A DNA stretch of 64,000 nucleotides from Moraxella porci DSM 25326 (GTDB lineage Bacteria > Pseudomonadota > Gammaproteobacteria > Pseudomonadales > Moraxellaceae): positions 101,328-165,327 of the forward strand of contig NZ_MUYV01000002.1 in NCBI RefSeq assembly GCF_002014855.1. Direction: 5' to 3'. The notes below the pieces were generated by a model. The model saw nothing but the letters and a program-made list of their open reading frames with translations, did no database searches and had not been told where the DNA came from. Every line of letters starts with the position of its first letter. Position 1 is the first letter of the stretch. A program made the position numbers and the translations under genes. Below, piece by piece: positions 10,099-19,379 of this stretch.

Positions 10099-12648
10099 CT
10101 ACCGCCACCGCTTCTTCTTAATCTCCTGCATCGCAAGCGTAATCTCATCACGGCTTAGGCTTGCCGTGTGGCGTAGTAGCTGCATCATATCAGGATGCAG
10201 GACGAACTTGGCATGCTCAGCGATCTTATCGATGCGCTCATCGAAGGTCAAGAGCCCCGTCTTGTCATCGATGGTGACATAGCCGACGCGTACCAGCGTA
10301 TCGATAAAGCTTGTGAACAATGCCTTATCAAACATATCTGGCAGATCATCAGCATGTAGCACTGACACACGCTGACCAAGCACATAGCACAGATTGACTA
10401 CCTGCTCGGTGTTTAGGCGATTTGAGCCTTGCTCAGACAGCAATGTCAGTGCCATAAAATAGCGCTCAAGACTTTGCTGGGCGGGGCTTGCCAGTACCAT
10501 CAGCTGCTGATACGCTTCAGAGTTGCCCTCGGGGCTGCCGACCACGCCATCACCCAGATCGACGATGACGCCACGCTCGATAAGCAGATTTAGCACGCGT
10601 TCGGCTTGATCAGCAATATTGCGTAGGGCAGTTTTTAGGAACAGCTCACTTTGTAAAAATGGATACAAAAGCTCGGTGATGCTCTCAAGCTTCTCACGGT
10701 AGATACGGCCATTTCGCTGCACCAATGCCGCAAGGAAGCTTGCGATGATAAACACATGCAAGATATTATTTCTAAAATAACTCAGTAGCGGTGCTTGCTT
10801 ATCCGCCACACGGATCATATCGCCTAGGATGTGTGGTGTACGCTCGATAAGCTTAAGCTTAATGCCGTATTCTAAGATCTCTTTTGGGCTCATGTCGGTG
10901 ACATGGGTATCAGGATCATAAGGCAGCGCTTGGGCGATGTGCTGATACAGCTTGATCTGCTCAAGGCATTGGGCTTCATCAAGTGCAGCATTGGGTGTAG
11001 ACAGCAGCACCAGTGCCAGCAGCGACACAGGATTGACCACGGCGGCTTTGTTGATGTTTTGCATCACTTTGACGCCAAGGTTTTGTACCATGGCGTGCGT
11101 CTTGGCGGTATTCTCATCACTACCATCTTGGATGGCAACATCGAATTTAGCCATAAAATCATTGAGATACAACGGCTCGCCAAAAGCCAAATGCACCGTA
11201 CCAAAAATCCGCTCAATCTTACGGGCAGTTTTTAGTAAGCCTAATAAATTCTCGCTTTCTTTTGGCTTGCCTTTGAGCTCACCGACATAAGTCGCCCCTT
11301 CCATGATGCGCTCATAGCTGATATAAGTCGGGATAAATACCACAGGCTTGGCAGGCTCACGCAGATGGCTATTGACCGTCATTGCCAGCATCCCAAGTTT
11401 CGGTGGCAGCAGACGACCCGAGCGAGAGCGGCCACCTTCGATGAAGTACTCGATCGGTGCTTGGCGCTGCATCAGGCTGTGCACATATTCTTTGAACACC
11501 GTGCTGTATAAGGCATTGCCCTTAAAGCTACGACGCATAAAGAACGCCCCACCACTGCGTAAGATCTCGCCTAGGATGGGGATATTTAGGTTCTCACCGG
11601 CAGCGACATGCGGGATGCGCAGACCACGCTTATAAATCACATAAGACAATAATAGATAATCGATGTGGCTACGATGGCATGGCACATAGACAATCTGATA
11701 ATCAGGTGCCAAAGCACGCACACGCTCAAAATGACGCACTTCCACACCGTCATATAGGCGCGTCCATAGCCATGTCAAGAAATGATCAAAAAAACGCACC
11801 ACCGAATGCGAATAGTCGCTCGTGATCTCGCCCAAATAGCCTTGGGCTTCAGCTTTGACAGCGGCGATGGATTTGCCGGTCTCGGCGGCGTGCTTTTCGA
11901 TGGCATCAGCGACCACAGGCGATGACAGGATCGTGCCTGCAATATTGCGCTTATCCGATAAGTCAGGGCCGACGATGCTCGTGCGCTGCTTATCCAGATA
12001 GCCTTTTAGGCGCATGGCGATGGTCACGCTCAGATCCTCGCCCACGCCTGCTTGAGCATCACGGATGAGTGATTGTAGATCCTTAGGCTCGCTAAATCGC
12101 ACAAAGGTATCACGCCCCATCACACCGATGTTAAACAGCTGCTTGGTCTTCGATGGCACTGCCCATTCATCGGCCATCAATAGGCGAAATAATGAATCTT
12201 CCTTATCAGGCGCCCGCCCCCATAAGATCGTCACAGGCACCAGCTGAATCTCAAGCTGTGGATTGGCCAGACAAGCTGCGATCAAGCGCTCTAGCCGCGG
12301 CACTTTGCCATTGATCGCATCCGATCGGCGATCGCGCAAAAAAATCATCGCCGAAGTCTCATGGATGCCATCGGCACGCACTTCAGCCAGTGCTGATGGC
12401 AAACCAAGCACATCGGTCTGCATCCCGACAAGCAGGCTGTTTGATCGAGAGTACGAGCGGATGACATAAAAGGTCGGAATCGATGGATCAAGCTGTGGCA
12501 CTTCACCGATGACTGTTGGCTTGACCGCCAAGGACAATCCTTTGGCCGATGCGCGGCGATAAGGGCTGGGCAGGCGATTGGCGCCAGTTGATGCTAAATC
12601 TTTGTCTTGGGCGCGGTCTTTTTTGAGCCAATTAGAAATTTTTAACAT
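10099..12648 (-). CDS. plsB: glycerol-3-phosphate 1-O-acyltransferase
   Basis: An 849-residue membrane-associated acyltransferase, close to the usual PlsB length of about 810-850. Acyltransferase blocks appear in order: VPCHRSHIDYLL (HX4D, about residue 324), GGAFFMRRSFKGN, EYFIEGGRSRSGR and VFIPTYISYERIMEG. PlsB transfers an acyl group from acyl-ACP or acyl-CoA to sn-1 of glycerol-3-phosphate, the first committed step of phospholipid synthesis. It is transcribed alone, divergent from tesB. The ATG at 12648 is kept because the N-terminus (MLKISNWLKKDRAQ) is plausible for this family. Confidence 0.97.
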   Translation of the reverse strand: MLKISNWLKKDRAQDKDLASTGANRLPSPYRRASAKGLSLAVKPTVIGEVPQLDPSIPTFYVIRSYSRSNSLLVGMQTDVLGLPSALAEVRADGIHETSAMIFLRDRRSDAINGKVPRLERLIAACLANPQLEIQLVPVTILWGRAPDKEDSLFRLLMADEWAVPSKTKQLFNIGVMGRDTFVRFSEPKDLQSLIRDAQAGVGEDLSVTIAMRLKGYLDKQRTSIVGPDLSDKRNIAGTILSSPVVADAIEKHAAETGKSIAAVKAEAQGYLGEITSDYSHSVVRFFDHFLTWLWTRLYDGVEVRHFERVRALAPDYQIVYVPCHRSHIDYLLLSYVIYKRGLRIPHVAAGENLNIPILGEILRSGGAFFMRRSFKGNALYSTVFKEYVHSLMQRQAPIEYFIEGGRSRSGRLLPPKLGMLAMTVNSHLREPAKPVVFIPTYISYERIMEGATYVGELKGKPKESENLLGLLKTARKIERIFGTVHLAFGEPLYLNDFMAKFDVAIQDGSDENTAKTHAMVQNLGVKVMQNINKAAVVNPVSLLALVLLSTPNAALDEAQCLEQIKLYQHIAQALPYDPDTHVTDMSPKEILEYGIKLKLIERTPHILGDMIRVADKQAPLLSYFRNNILHVFIIASFLAALVQRNGRIYREKLESITELLYPFLQSELFLKTALRNIADQAERVLNLLIERGVIVDLGDGVVGSPEGNSEAYQQLMVLASPAQQSLERYFMALTLLSEQGSNRLNTEQVVNLCYVLGQRVSVLHADDLPDMFDKALFTSFIDTLVRVGYVTIDDKTGLLTFDERIDKIAEHAKFVLHPDMMQLLRHTASLSRDEITLAMQEIKKKRWR

Positions 12649-12722
12649 AAATCGATCGATCTATCAACAAAGGAATATGACCTTTTATTTTATCATTCTT
12701 TGGGTGAATTTTTGACAAAAAA

Positions 12723-12731
12723 TGTTATAAT
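12723..12731 (+). promoter_or_regulatory. candidate promoter of tesB (extended -10)
   Basis: TGTTATAAT is a perfect -10 with TG extension about 70 bases before the tesB ATG. The TTGACA just upstream is only 8 bases from it, too close to serve as its -35. Read on the other strand, that element gives TTGTCA, 18 bases from GATAAA, a possible promoter for divergent plsB. Confidence 0.5.
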
Positions 12732-12801
12732 TTTGGCAATTTTACATTTTTTTAAATCCAAATTTCCCAATCACTTTCACCGTTAATCTTGGCAGAGCCT
12801 T

Positions 12802-13767
12802 ATGAAAACTTCTTTTGAACGCTACGCACTGACGCCCGATGCCATGCAGGCAAAAGTCGAGGATCTCTTAAATACCGTCAAGCTTACCGAGCTGTCACCA
12901 GATGTGTTTCAAGGCGCAAGTTTTGATTATGTTGGCCCACGCATCTTTGGTGGCCAAGTCTTGGCGCAAGCTTTGCTGGCAGCGGCCAAAACGCTGAGCT
13001 ATGATAAACCTTGTCACAGCTTACACGGCTATTTTTTAAGAGGCGGTGACATTCGCCTGCCTGTGGTGTATCAAGTGCGTCGCCTACGCGATGGTCGCAG
13101 TCTGTCAGCGCGCGAGGTCATCGCGGTGCAATATGTTGAAACAGTGAATGATGATGGCGAGAAAGTGACCAAAGAACAGGTGATTTTTTCGATGATTGCG
13201 TCATTTTCGCCGATGGAAGGCGGATTAAATTATCAACAAGACATGCCGCAAGTGCCGCCACCTGAAACGCTTAAGACCGAACAAGAGCTTAAGGCTCAAT
13301 ATCTGGATAAAGTCCCAGAGATCCTACAGGCACGCTACCTGCGCCCGCGCCATGTGGAGATTCGTCCTGTCACACCGATGGATCCTGTCGATCCAGCACC
13401 AGCGCGGCCGCATCAAGCCAATTGGCTGCGCATCGCAGACATTGGTGAGCAGCCTGTGGCGATTCATCAGGCGCTGTTGGCATTTGTGTCGGATTTTTAT
13501 TTGGCGGGAACGGCGCTGATCGGTCATGGCATCACTTTTATGACGCGTGGACTGCAAGCCGCCAGCATCGACCACAGCATGCATTTTCACCGTCCCTTTG
13601 ATATCCGCGAATACTTGCTGTATGACATGTGGAGCGACACCACCAGTCATTCCAAGGGCTTAAACCATGGCCAATTTTGGCAAGATGGTCAGCTGATCGC
13701 CACCACCCAACAAGAATGCCTGATGCGCCTACATCCAGATTCTGAGCGTCTCACCAGCAGCAGTTGA
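12802..13767 (+). CDS. tesB: acyl-CoA thioesterase II
   Basis: A 321-residue double-hotdog thioesterase. The N-terminal hotdog has FDYVGPRIFGGQVLAQAL and CHSLHGYFLRGGD. The C-terminal hotdog has ALLAFVSDFYLAGTAL, SIDHSMHFHRPFDI and GQLIATTQQECLMR. Asp, Ser/Thr and Gln in the C-terminal blocks correspond to the known TesB catalytic set. It hydrolyses medium- and long-chain acyl-CoA to free fatty acid and CoA. It stands alone, divergent from plsB, which also uses acyl thioesters; any joint role is inference. TesB proteins are usually about 285-320 residues, so this is full length. Confidence 0.95.
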   Translation: MKTSFERYALTPDAMQAKVEDLLNTVKLTELSPDVFQGASFDYVGPRIFGGQVLAQALLAAAKTLSYDKPCHSLHGYFLRGGDIRLPVVYQVRRLRDGRSLSAREVIAVQYVETVNDDGEKVTKEQVIFSMIASFSPMEGGLNYQQDMPQVPPPETLKTEQELKAQYLDKVPEILQARYLRPRHVEIRPVTPMDPVDPAPARPHQANWLRIADIGEQPVAIHQALLAFVSDFYLAGTALIGHGITFMTRGLQAASIDHSMHFHRPFDIREYLLYDMWSDTTSHSKGLNHGQFWQDGQLIATTQQECLMRLHPDSERLTSSS

Positions 13768-13842
13768 GCGCACACTGCTGGCAATCATCAAGGCAGATTT
13801 GGGTAAAAGTCTTGCGCTTTGGTATATTTTTGTACCCAAGTA

Positions 13843-13871
13843 TTGACGCGATGGCAGGCTGACACTATCAT
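13843..13871 (+). promoter_or_regulatory. sigma-70 type promoter of the DUF1615 lipoprotein gene
   Basis: TTGACG and TATCAT are separated by exactly 17 bases. The expected transcription start is near 13878, which supports the lipoprotein start at 13925 rather than the ATG at 13883, which would leave almost no leader. Confidence 0.62.
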
Positions 13872-13924
13872 AAACTACCTTTATGATCAGACCTGTTTTG
13901 GCTCTTTTTTTGGATGTGACAGTC

Positions 13925-15088
13925 ATGCAAAAACTTTCATTTGTGGCGCTGATGATGGCAACGGCTGCAGTCGCAGGTTGTGATGCCGTCAAACAAACCA
14001 TCTCTGGTGACACCAAAGCACTCACCGATGCCCAAATCGCCAAACTGATCCCCAAACGCGTCAAAAACACCAAAAGTTGGGCTGCCGACATCTCGGCCAT
14101 CTATGATGACTTAAAATTACCCAAAGACGCCAGCAGCATCTGCACCGCCATCGCGGTCATCGATCAAGAATCCAACTTTCATGCCGACCCTGCCGTCCCC
14201 AATCTGGGTAATGCTGCCTTATCCGCGATCGATGAGAAATTAGAAGATAAACTGGGCAAAAATATGGCCAGCGTTTTTCGCACCATGCTAGAGACGCGCC
14301 CCACCAAAGACAATAATTTCATCAAGCAAATCAAAGCAGTAAAAACCGAAAAACAACTCGATGAGCTGTACCAAGAGATTTTTGATTATTTTACCAGCAC
14401 CTATAAAGTTGCCGCCTTAACCAACATCACCAAGCTGTCTGGCCAAGGCATCGATGAACGCGTCAATCCCATCACCACCCTCGGCTCGATGCAAGTACAC
14501 ATCGATTATGCACGCGCACATCGGCGCATGAGCATGAGCGACAGAGATCTACGAGCCGATCTGTACACCCAATATGGCGGTCTGTATTATGGCATCCATC
14601 GCTTGATGGTGTATCAGGCTGATTATGACAAGCCCTTATATCGCTTTGCTGATTATAACTCTGGGATGTATTCTAGCCGCAATGCTGCCTTTCAGCAGCG
14701 ACTGGTGACATTGAGCGGTGAGAAGATTGATATTGATGGAGATTTGTTATTATATAAAGATGGCAGTCCATTGACCAAAAAATCCTCAACCGAAGCCGCC
14801 GCCATCGCCCTGCTAGCGACCGCGCCCACACCCGTGAGTGAACGGCAGATTCGTAATGATTTTAAAAAGGAAAAAACCCAAGCCTTCGAGCAAACGGTGA
14901 CTTATCAAACGGTCAACAAGCTATTTTATGACAAAATGGGGCGTAAAGCCGCTTATGCCATCATGCCAAAAGTCGTCATCTCAGGGCCGAAGCTGAGCCG
15001 AGATTATAATACCAACTGGTTCGCCACTCGCGTCGATGGCCGCTATCAGACCTGCATGGCGACCGCCAAAAAGCAGCGCTTGGTGTGA
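13925..15088 (+). CDS. DUF1615 lipoprotein, lytic-transglycosylase-like
   Basis: A 387-residue lipoprotein. The start at 13925 gives a clean signal, MQKLSFVALMMATAAVAGC, with the acylated Cys at 19; the ATG at 13883 would add 14 residues before it and is rejected. The sequence fits the DUF1615 family, whose function is not established as far as I know. Visible motifs resemble soluble lytic transglycosylases: VIDQESNF (Glu about 82), TTLGSMQVHIDYA and RFADYNSGMYSSRNAAFQ, matching the order ES, GxMQ, YNxG. I infer a peptidoglycan-acting, outer-membrane-anchored protein. It converges on lptG. Confidence 0.72.
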   Translation: MQKLSFVALMMATAAVAGCDAVKQTISGDTKALTDAQIAKLIPKRVKNTKSWAADISAIYDDLKLPKDASSICTAIAVIDQESNFHADPAVPNLGNAALSAIDEKLEDKLGKNMASVFRTMLETRPTKDNNFIKQIKAVKTEKQLDELYQEIFDYFTSTYKVAALTNITKLSGQGIDERVNPITTLGSMQVHIDYARAHRRMSMSDRDLRADLYTQYGGLYYGIHRLMVYQADYDKPLYRFADYNSGMYSSRNAAFQQRLVTLSGEKIDIDGDLLLYKDGSPLTKKSSTEAAAIALLATAPTPVSERQIRNDFKKEKTQAFEQTVTYQTVNKLFYDKMGRKAAYAIMPKVVISGPKLSRDYNTNWFATRVDGRYQTCMATAKKQRLV

Positions 15089-15154
15089 TTTGAGCATCGC
15101 TTGGCATGCTGATTTGGGCGTCGTGAAGCATCAACATCCTGCCCTGCGATGGCT

Positions 15155-16258
15155 TTATTTGGATTTTTTATTTAATAAATACATCCCTGCCAAGGTGCTG
15201 ATCACGATCGGCAGCACCGCCATCAACAGTGGCGGCAATCCTGTCGCCAGTGCCACAAAGCCTGTCAGATCAGTCAAATAGCTAAACAACAAACCTGTGA
15301 GCAGCGCCAATACGATGCGCAAACCCAAGCCTTGCGATCTGAGCGACCCAAACACAAATGATGAGGCCACCAACACCAGTGACAGCACGGCAAATGGCGA
15401 TAACAGCTTCTGCCAAAAAGCCAGCTCATGGCGGATCGACCGCGCGCCTTGATGCTGCATTAGACGATGATGCGCATACAGATCGCTCAAAGACAGATCC
15501 TCAGGCTCGCGCGTGAGCAGATGTACATCGGTGGGTGCGATCGGCAAAGTCAGATAACGCGCATCGGCATGCTGCTGCTCGACGCGATCACTGCCTACCG
15601 TGACCTCATCAACCCCTGACAGCTGCCAAGTATAGCGGGCATCTGTGCCAGCATCAAGCGGCTTTGGCTGATAGGTGCCAGTATCGGCACGAAACGCTGC
15701 GAGCAACTGCCCATCTTTGAGCTGATAGCGCTTGACTTCACCAAGCTTACCCTCACTGTCTGCGTAGCTGATGTACACCACCTCTTGGGTATCGCCCTCA
15801 TTTTGTACCGCCCAATAGCCATCGATGGTGATGAGTTTTTCGTAAATGGTGTCGTTTTTTATGGCGGCGGCATGCTGATTGGCCACAGGCAGCACAAACT
15901 GATTGACCGCCAAAGAGATCGCCACAAAAATAAACGCTGGCAGCATCACCCAGCCGATGATCCGATATAGGCTAATCCCTGAGGCGCGCATGATAACCAG
16001 CTCACTGTGATTGGCAAGCAAGCCCAAGCCGATCACAGCGCCCAGTAGCGCGCCTGTGGGAATAAACTGCACCAAAAAATACGGCGAGCGGTATAAGATA
16101 AATTGTAGCGCATCTTTGAGAGTATAAGTATCGGTGATGTTCTCAAGCTCACCCAAATAAGCAAACACCATCTGCAACAGCCACAGCCCAACGACCGCAC
16201 CTGTCATCGCAAGCAAAGCCGAACGAATCACATATCTGGGCAAGATCCAAGGCTTCAT
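15155..16258 (-). CDS. lptG: LPS export ABC transporter permease LptG
   Basis: A 367-residue permease with YjgP/YjgQ architecture: three N-terminal transmembrane segments, a periplasmic beta-jellyroll-like middle (about 105-265) and three C-terminal segments ending in a basic KKSK tail. The motif VIMRASGISLYRIIGWV at about 88-104 is the coupling-helix region that contacts the LptB ATPase. With LptF and LptB it extracts lipopolysaccharide from the inner membrane. Its ATG overlaps the lptF stop by four bases (ATGA), so translation is coupled. Assigned LptG rather than LptF by its order and shorter length. Confidence 0.94.
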   Translation of the reverse strand: MKPWILPRYVIRSALLAMTGAVVGLWLLQMVFAYLGELENITDTYTLKDALQFILYRSPYFLVQFIPTGALLGAVIGLGLLANHSELVIMRASGISLYRIIGWVMLPAFIFVAISLAVNQFVLPVANQHAAAIKNDTIYEKLITIDGYWAVQNEGDTQEVVYISYADSEGKLGEVKRYQLKDGQLLAAFRADTGTYQPKPLDAGTDARYTWQLSGVDEVTVGSDRVEQQHADARYLTLPIAPTDVHLLTREPEDLSLSDLYAHHRLMQHQGARSIRHELAFWQKLLSPFAVLSLVLVASSFVFGSLRSQGLGLRIVLALLTGLLFSYLTDLTGFVALATGLPPLLMAVLPIVISTLAGMYLLNKKSK

Positions 16259-17454
16259 GCCGCCTCCTTATGCTGCCGCGTCAACTGCATCCGCGCCATC
16301 AGTCGCTGATGGTAGTTCAAATACAGCGCAAAAGCCGTCAGCAGCAGCACCGCCACAAGATAAGTCATCGGCGGCAATTTGCCTTTGCTGATGCTGTCTT
16401 TGAGCGAGATGATCACCAACACGCTCGCCACATAAATAAAAATCGCAGGAATTAATTTGAGCCATCGACCTTGGCGCGGACGCACATAGGATAAAGGAGT
16501 TGCCATCATCACAGCCAGCACGATCAGCCACGGCATGCTCAGCCGATAACCCAGCTCAGCATGGGCCTCGAGTGGATTGTCTCGTGATGCCGTGCCTTGA
16601 ATGATGCCAATGAGCTGCGGCGTTGAGACGCCCTCGATGCGCATGCTGCTGCTGTCTGCAGGTCGATCTGCCGATAAAGTGATGCGATAGCGCTCAAAGC
16701 CGATTTGGCTGTATTGGCGACTCGTCGGATCGACCTCATAGCGCCGACCTTGATATAAATCCAGCTGAATTTGGCCTGCGGTGTTCTCAACTTGAGTGGC
16801 TGATTTGGCAAAAATAATGGAGTCTTTGCTGCTGATTTGCTCTGCGACCGCCTCGGGCAACTCAGCCACCACCTCATCGGCAGGCGTCTGATCAGATGGT
16901 GCAGGCAGTGAAGATCGGCTGTTCATCTGCACGATGATGACATCTTGTAGTGATTCGCGATTGGCGCCGACCTCGCCGACATACAGATGATAATCACCGC
17001 TGCTGATGAATTCTTTTGGGCGAATCAGATCAAACACCTGCGCCATCGATTGCTCTTTCCAGATATTGGTCGCACGCTCCATGCCCCACGGCTTGGCAGC
17101 CATCGACACCCAGCCCTCAACACACATCAGCACGATGACCAGTGGAATCAGCAGTCGTGCGATGCGGCCACGACTGATGCCACTGGCATTGATCACCGCC
17201 ATCTCATGATCTGAATACAGCCGCCCAAATACCAGCATCAAGCCAATAAAAAATGATAATGGCAAAATCAGCTCAAGAAAATACGGCAAATTATAGCCGA
17301 TCAGACTGAATAATACGCCGACATTCAGTCCGCCCTCTGCCGCCATACCAAAATAGCGGATCAGACGGCCACCAAGCAGCATCACCACCAAAAAGCCCAA
17401 GACTAAGGCGGTGGTCGTAGCGACTTGGCTGGTGATGTAGCGGCGTAAAATCAC
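16255..17454 (-). CDS. lptF: LPS export ABC transporter permease LptF
   Basis: A 399-residue permease, MILRRYITSQVATTTALVLG, with the same three-plus-three helix layout as LptG. AVINASGISRGRIARLLIPL (about 89-108) is the LptB-contacting loop, and a longer periplasmic region follows. It is divergent from pepA, a conserved arrangement in many Gammaproteobacteria. It pairs with lptG downstream in a two-gene operon. A possible very small gene and an extended -10 (TGTTATCAT) lie upstream. Confidence 0.94.
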   Translation of the reverse strand: MILRRYITSQVATTTALVLGFLVVMLLGGRLIRYFGMAAEGGLNVGVLFSLIGYNLPYFLELILPLSFFIGLMLVFGRLYSDHEMAVINASGISRGRIARLLIPLVIVLMCVEGWVSMAAKPWGMERATNIWKEQSMAQVFDLIRPKEFISSGDYHLYVGEVGANRESLQDVIIVQMNSRSSLPAPSDQTPADEVVAELPEAVAEQISSKDSIIFAKSATQVENTAGQIQLDLYQGRRYEVDPTSRQYSQIGFERYRITLSADRPADSSSMRIEGVSTPQLIGIIQGTASRDNPLEAHAELGYRLSMPWLIVLAVMMATPLSYVRPRQGRWLKLIPAIFIYVASVLVIISLKDSISKGKLPPMTYLVAVLLLTAFALYLNYHQRLMARMQLTRQHKEAA

Positions 17455-17490
17455 AAAAACACTTTCCCAAAAAGCGATAGCAAATGAGCT

Positions 17491-17499
17491 ATGATAACA
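17491..17499 (-). promoter_or_regulatory. candidate promoter of lptFG (extended -10)
   Basis: On the minus strand TGTTATCAT provides a TG-extended -10, with transcription expected to start near 17484, about 30 bases before the lptF ATG. The -35 region is weak. Confidence 0.4.
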
Positions 17500-17586
17500 A
17501 AAAACCGTTCAAGTTTTAAGCGATTATTCTGATTTGACAGATTAATTTGTTGCTAGGTGTTGCTGTATAGATCAACAAAAACCCAA

Positions 17587-17643
17587 TCAAGCACACAGCG
17601 CCACCAAACCACCCATCAAGCCTGCCATCAGCTCACGATCCAT
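17587..17643 (-). CDS. possible very small protein (18 residues) upstream of lptF
   Basis: On the minus strand an ATG at 17643 opens an 18-codon frame, MDRELMAGLMGGLVALCA, ending in TGA at 17587. AAGGA sits five bases before the ATG, a near-ideal ribosome site. The peptide is mostly hydrophobic with three glycines, so it could be a small membrane peptide or a leader peptide for lptFG, which starts 133 bases further on. It overlaps the promoter region of divergent pepA. No homologue comes to mind, and a short frame with a good ribosome site can arise by chance. Confidence 0.25.
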   Translation of the reverse strand: MDRELMAGLMGGLVALCA

Positions 17644-17654
17644 AAATTTCCTTT

Positions 17655-17681
17655 TTGAAAGCAGGATAAATGTGCTACACT
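17655..17681 (+). promoter_or_regulatory. candidate promoter of pepA
   Basis: TTGAAA, 15 bases, then TACACT with a TG two bases before it. The spacing is slightly short. The pepA ATG follows about 70 bases later with AAGGA six bases before it. Confidence 0.4.
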
Positions 17682-17751
17682 AACCTTATGTTTTATCATC
17701 ATTATCACTGATCATAAAACTACAATTTCACAATATGAATAAGGATTTACC

Positions 17752-19269
17752 ATGCCATCAGCTGCGCTAAAGCTTGGCGTTACCAACGCACTTACCCTAA
17801 AAAAACCAAGTAAAAACAACCCATTACCCACCATCGTCCTGTATGTCAATGATCAAGCCGAGATCTTAGGCGCTTTGGGCGAGGCTGAATATCTCAGCCG
17901 CGCTGAGGCATTAATCGATGGTGCCAATTTTAAAGGCGGCTTGGGGGAGCATGTCAGTGATTATGCGCTGCATGCCAAAGATCTGCCAGCCATCACCCTC
18001 ATCGGCGTTGGCAAATTGGATAAGCTGGGTGCCAATATCGCCAAAGTCGCTGCCAACACTTATGCCGCCATTAAAGGCGCACCAAAAGCTGCGCTGCTGT
18101 GGGGTGATGTGATTTGTCATAAGCATTTCACCCAGTTTGTGCTTGCGCTACAAGCCGCCAGCTACCGCTTTGATCATCATAAGAGCAGCAGCGCCGATGT
18201 CGATGCACTAAAAGAAGTGATTTTGGTTAATAATCGCGATGAATTGGCCGCTTATGAGACTGCGCTGAGCTTTGCCATCGCCACCGATAAAGGCATCAGT
18301 GCCGCGCGCGATGTGGCGAACGAAGCACCGAATGTACTGACCCCCTCTGAACTTGCCAAAAAAGCCAAGCATCTATCCAAAGCATACGCCAACAAAATCA
18401 GCGTCACTGTACTTGGCGAAAAAGAAATGCAAAAAATGGGCATGGGCTGCTTTTTGGCAGTGAGCCAAGGTTCGGACGAAGAGGGCAAAATGGCCGTCAT
18501 CGAATACTACGGCAAAACTGGCAAAGCCAGCAAAAAAGCCCGCCTATCTGACCCGATCGCCTTGGTGGGCAAGGGTTTGACCTTTGACTCAGGTGGCATC
18601 TCGATCAAGCCATCAGCCGGCATGGAAGAGATGAAGTTTGACATGGGCGGCGCTGCCTCGATCTTAGGCACCATCACAGCCATCGCCGAAGCGAATTTGC
18701 CGATCGATGTTGTCGCAATACTCGCCTGCGCTGAAAACATGCCATCAGCACGCGCCACTCGCCCAGGCGATGTCGTCACCGCCATGAATGGGATGAGCGT
18801 CGAGGTGTTAAACACCGATGCTGAAGGTCGTCTGGTGCTTTGCGATGCACTGTGTTATGTTCAAGAAAATTATAAGCCAAAAGCCATCATCGACACCGCC
18901 ACACTCACAGGCGCCTGCGTGATCGCACTGGGCAGTGTGCGCTCAGGTCTGTACAGTAACGATGAAGATCTGTTGTTCGCTTTAGAAGCCGCCAGCGAAT
19001 TCACCAACGATCTGGTCTGGCACATGCCACTTGACGATGGCTATGATGAGCAGCTCAAATCAAAAGTCGCCGACATGCAAAATATCGGCGGTCGTGAGGC
19101 AGGCTCGGTCACGGCAGCATGCTTCTTAAAGCGCTTCATCAAAGACAACCAAGCATGGGCGCACTTAGACATCGCAGGCACAGCTTGGAAAAGCGGTAGC
19201 ACCGCCAGTGCCACTGGCCGCCCTGTGGCACTGCTGACTCAGTATCTGCGCAGCCAAGCTGACAACTGA
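17752..19269 (+). CDS. pepA: leucyl (cytosol) aminopeptidase
   Basis: A 505-residue M17 metallopeptidase. The C-terminal catalytic domain has VGKGLTFDSGGISIKPS (metal-binding Lys and Asp, about 270-286), FDMGGAAS and the family signature NTDAEGRLVL at about 354-363. The N-terminal domain is the less conserved M17 type. It removes N-terminal amino acids, preferring Leu, in a hexamer with two metal ions. In Escherichia coli the same protein also assists Xer recombination; xerD lies about 31 kb away in this window, but no link is implied. AAGGA precedes the ATG, and a strong terminator follows. Confidence 0.96.
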   Translation: MPSAALKLGVTNALTLKKPSKNNPLPTIVLYVNDQAEILGALGEAEYLSRAEALIDGANFKGGLGEHVSDYALHAKDLPAITLIGVGKLDKLGANIAKVAANTYAAIKGAPKAALLWGDVICHKHFTQFVLALQAASYRFDHHKSSSADVDALKEVILVNNRDELAAYETALSFAIATDKGISAARDVANEAPNVLTPSELAKKAKHLSKAYANKISVTVLGEKEMQKMGMGCFLAVSQGSDEEGKMAVIEYYGKTGKASKKARLSDPIALVGKGLTFDSGGISIKPSAGMEEMKFDMGGAASILGTITAIAEANLPIDVVAILACAENMPSARATRPGDVVTAMNGMSVEVLNTDAEGRLVLCDALCYVQENYKPKAIIDTATLTGACVIALGSVRSGLYSNDEDLLFALEAASEFTNDLVWHMPLDDGYDEQLKSKVADMQNIGGREAGSVTAACFLKRFIKDNQAWAHLDIAGTAWKSGSTASATGRPVALLTQYLRSQADN

Positions 19270-19287
19270 TCCACGCCAAGCATCACC

Positions 19288-19316
19288 AAAAACGCAGCCA
19301 AAGTCGCTGCGTTTTT
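19288..19316 (+). terminator. rho-independent terminator after pepA, usable in both directions
   Basis: Perfect 11-bp stem (AAAAACGCAGC / GCTGCGTTTTT) with a 7-base loop. The T-run on one strand and A-run on the other allow it to end both pepA and the converging znuD-like gene. Confidence 0.9.
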
Positions 19317-19379
19317 GACTTTATAAATTTAGCTTTATAAATTTGCCAAGCACAAAGTTTGCTGATGGCAGAATAAGCC

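Noticed and set aside
13752-13778. CCAGCAG/CTGCTGG inverted repeat at the end of tesB as a terminator
   Set aside because: It includes the stop codon and is not followed by a T-run.
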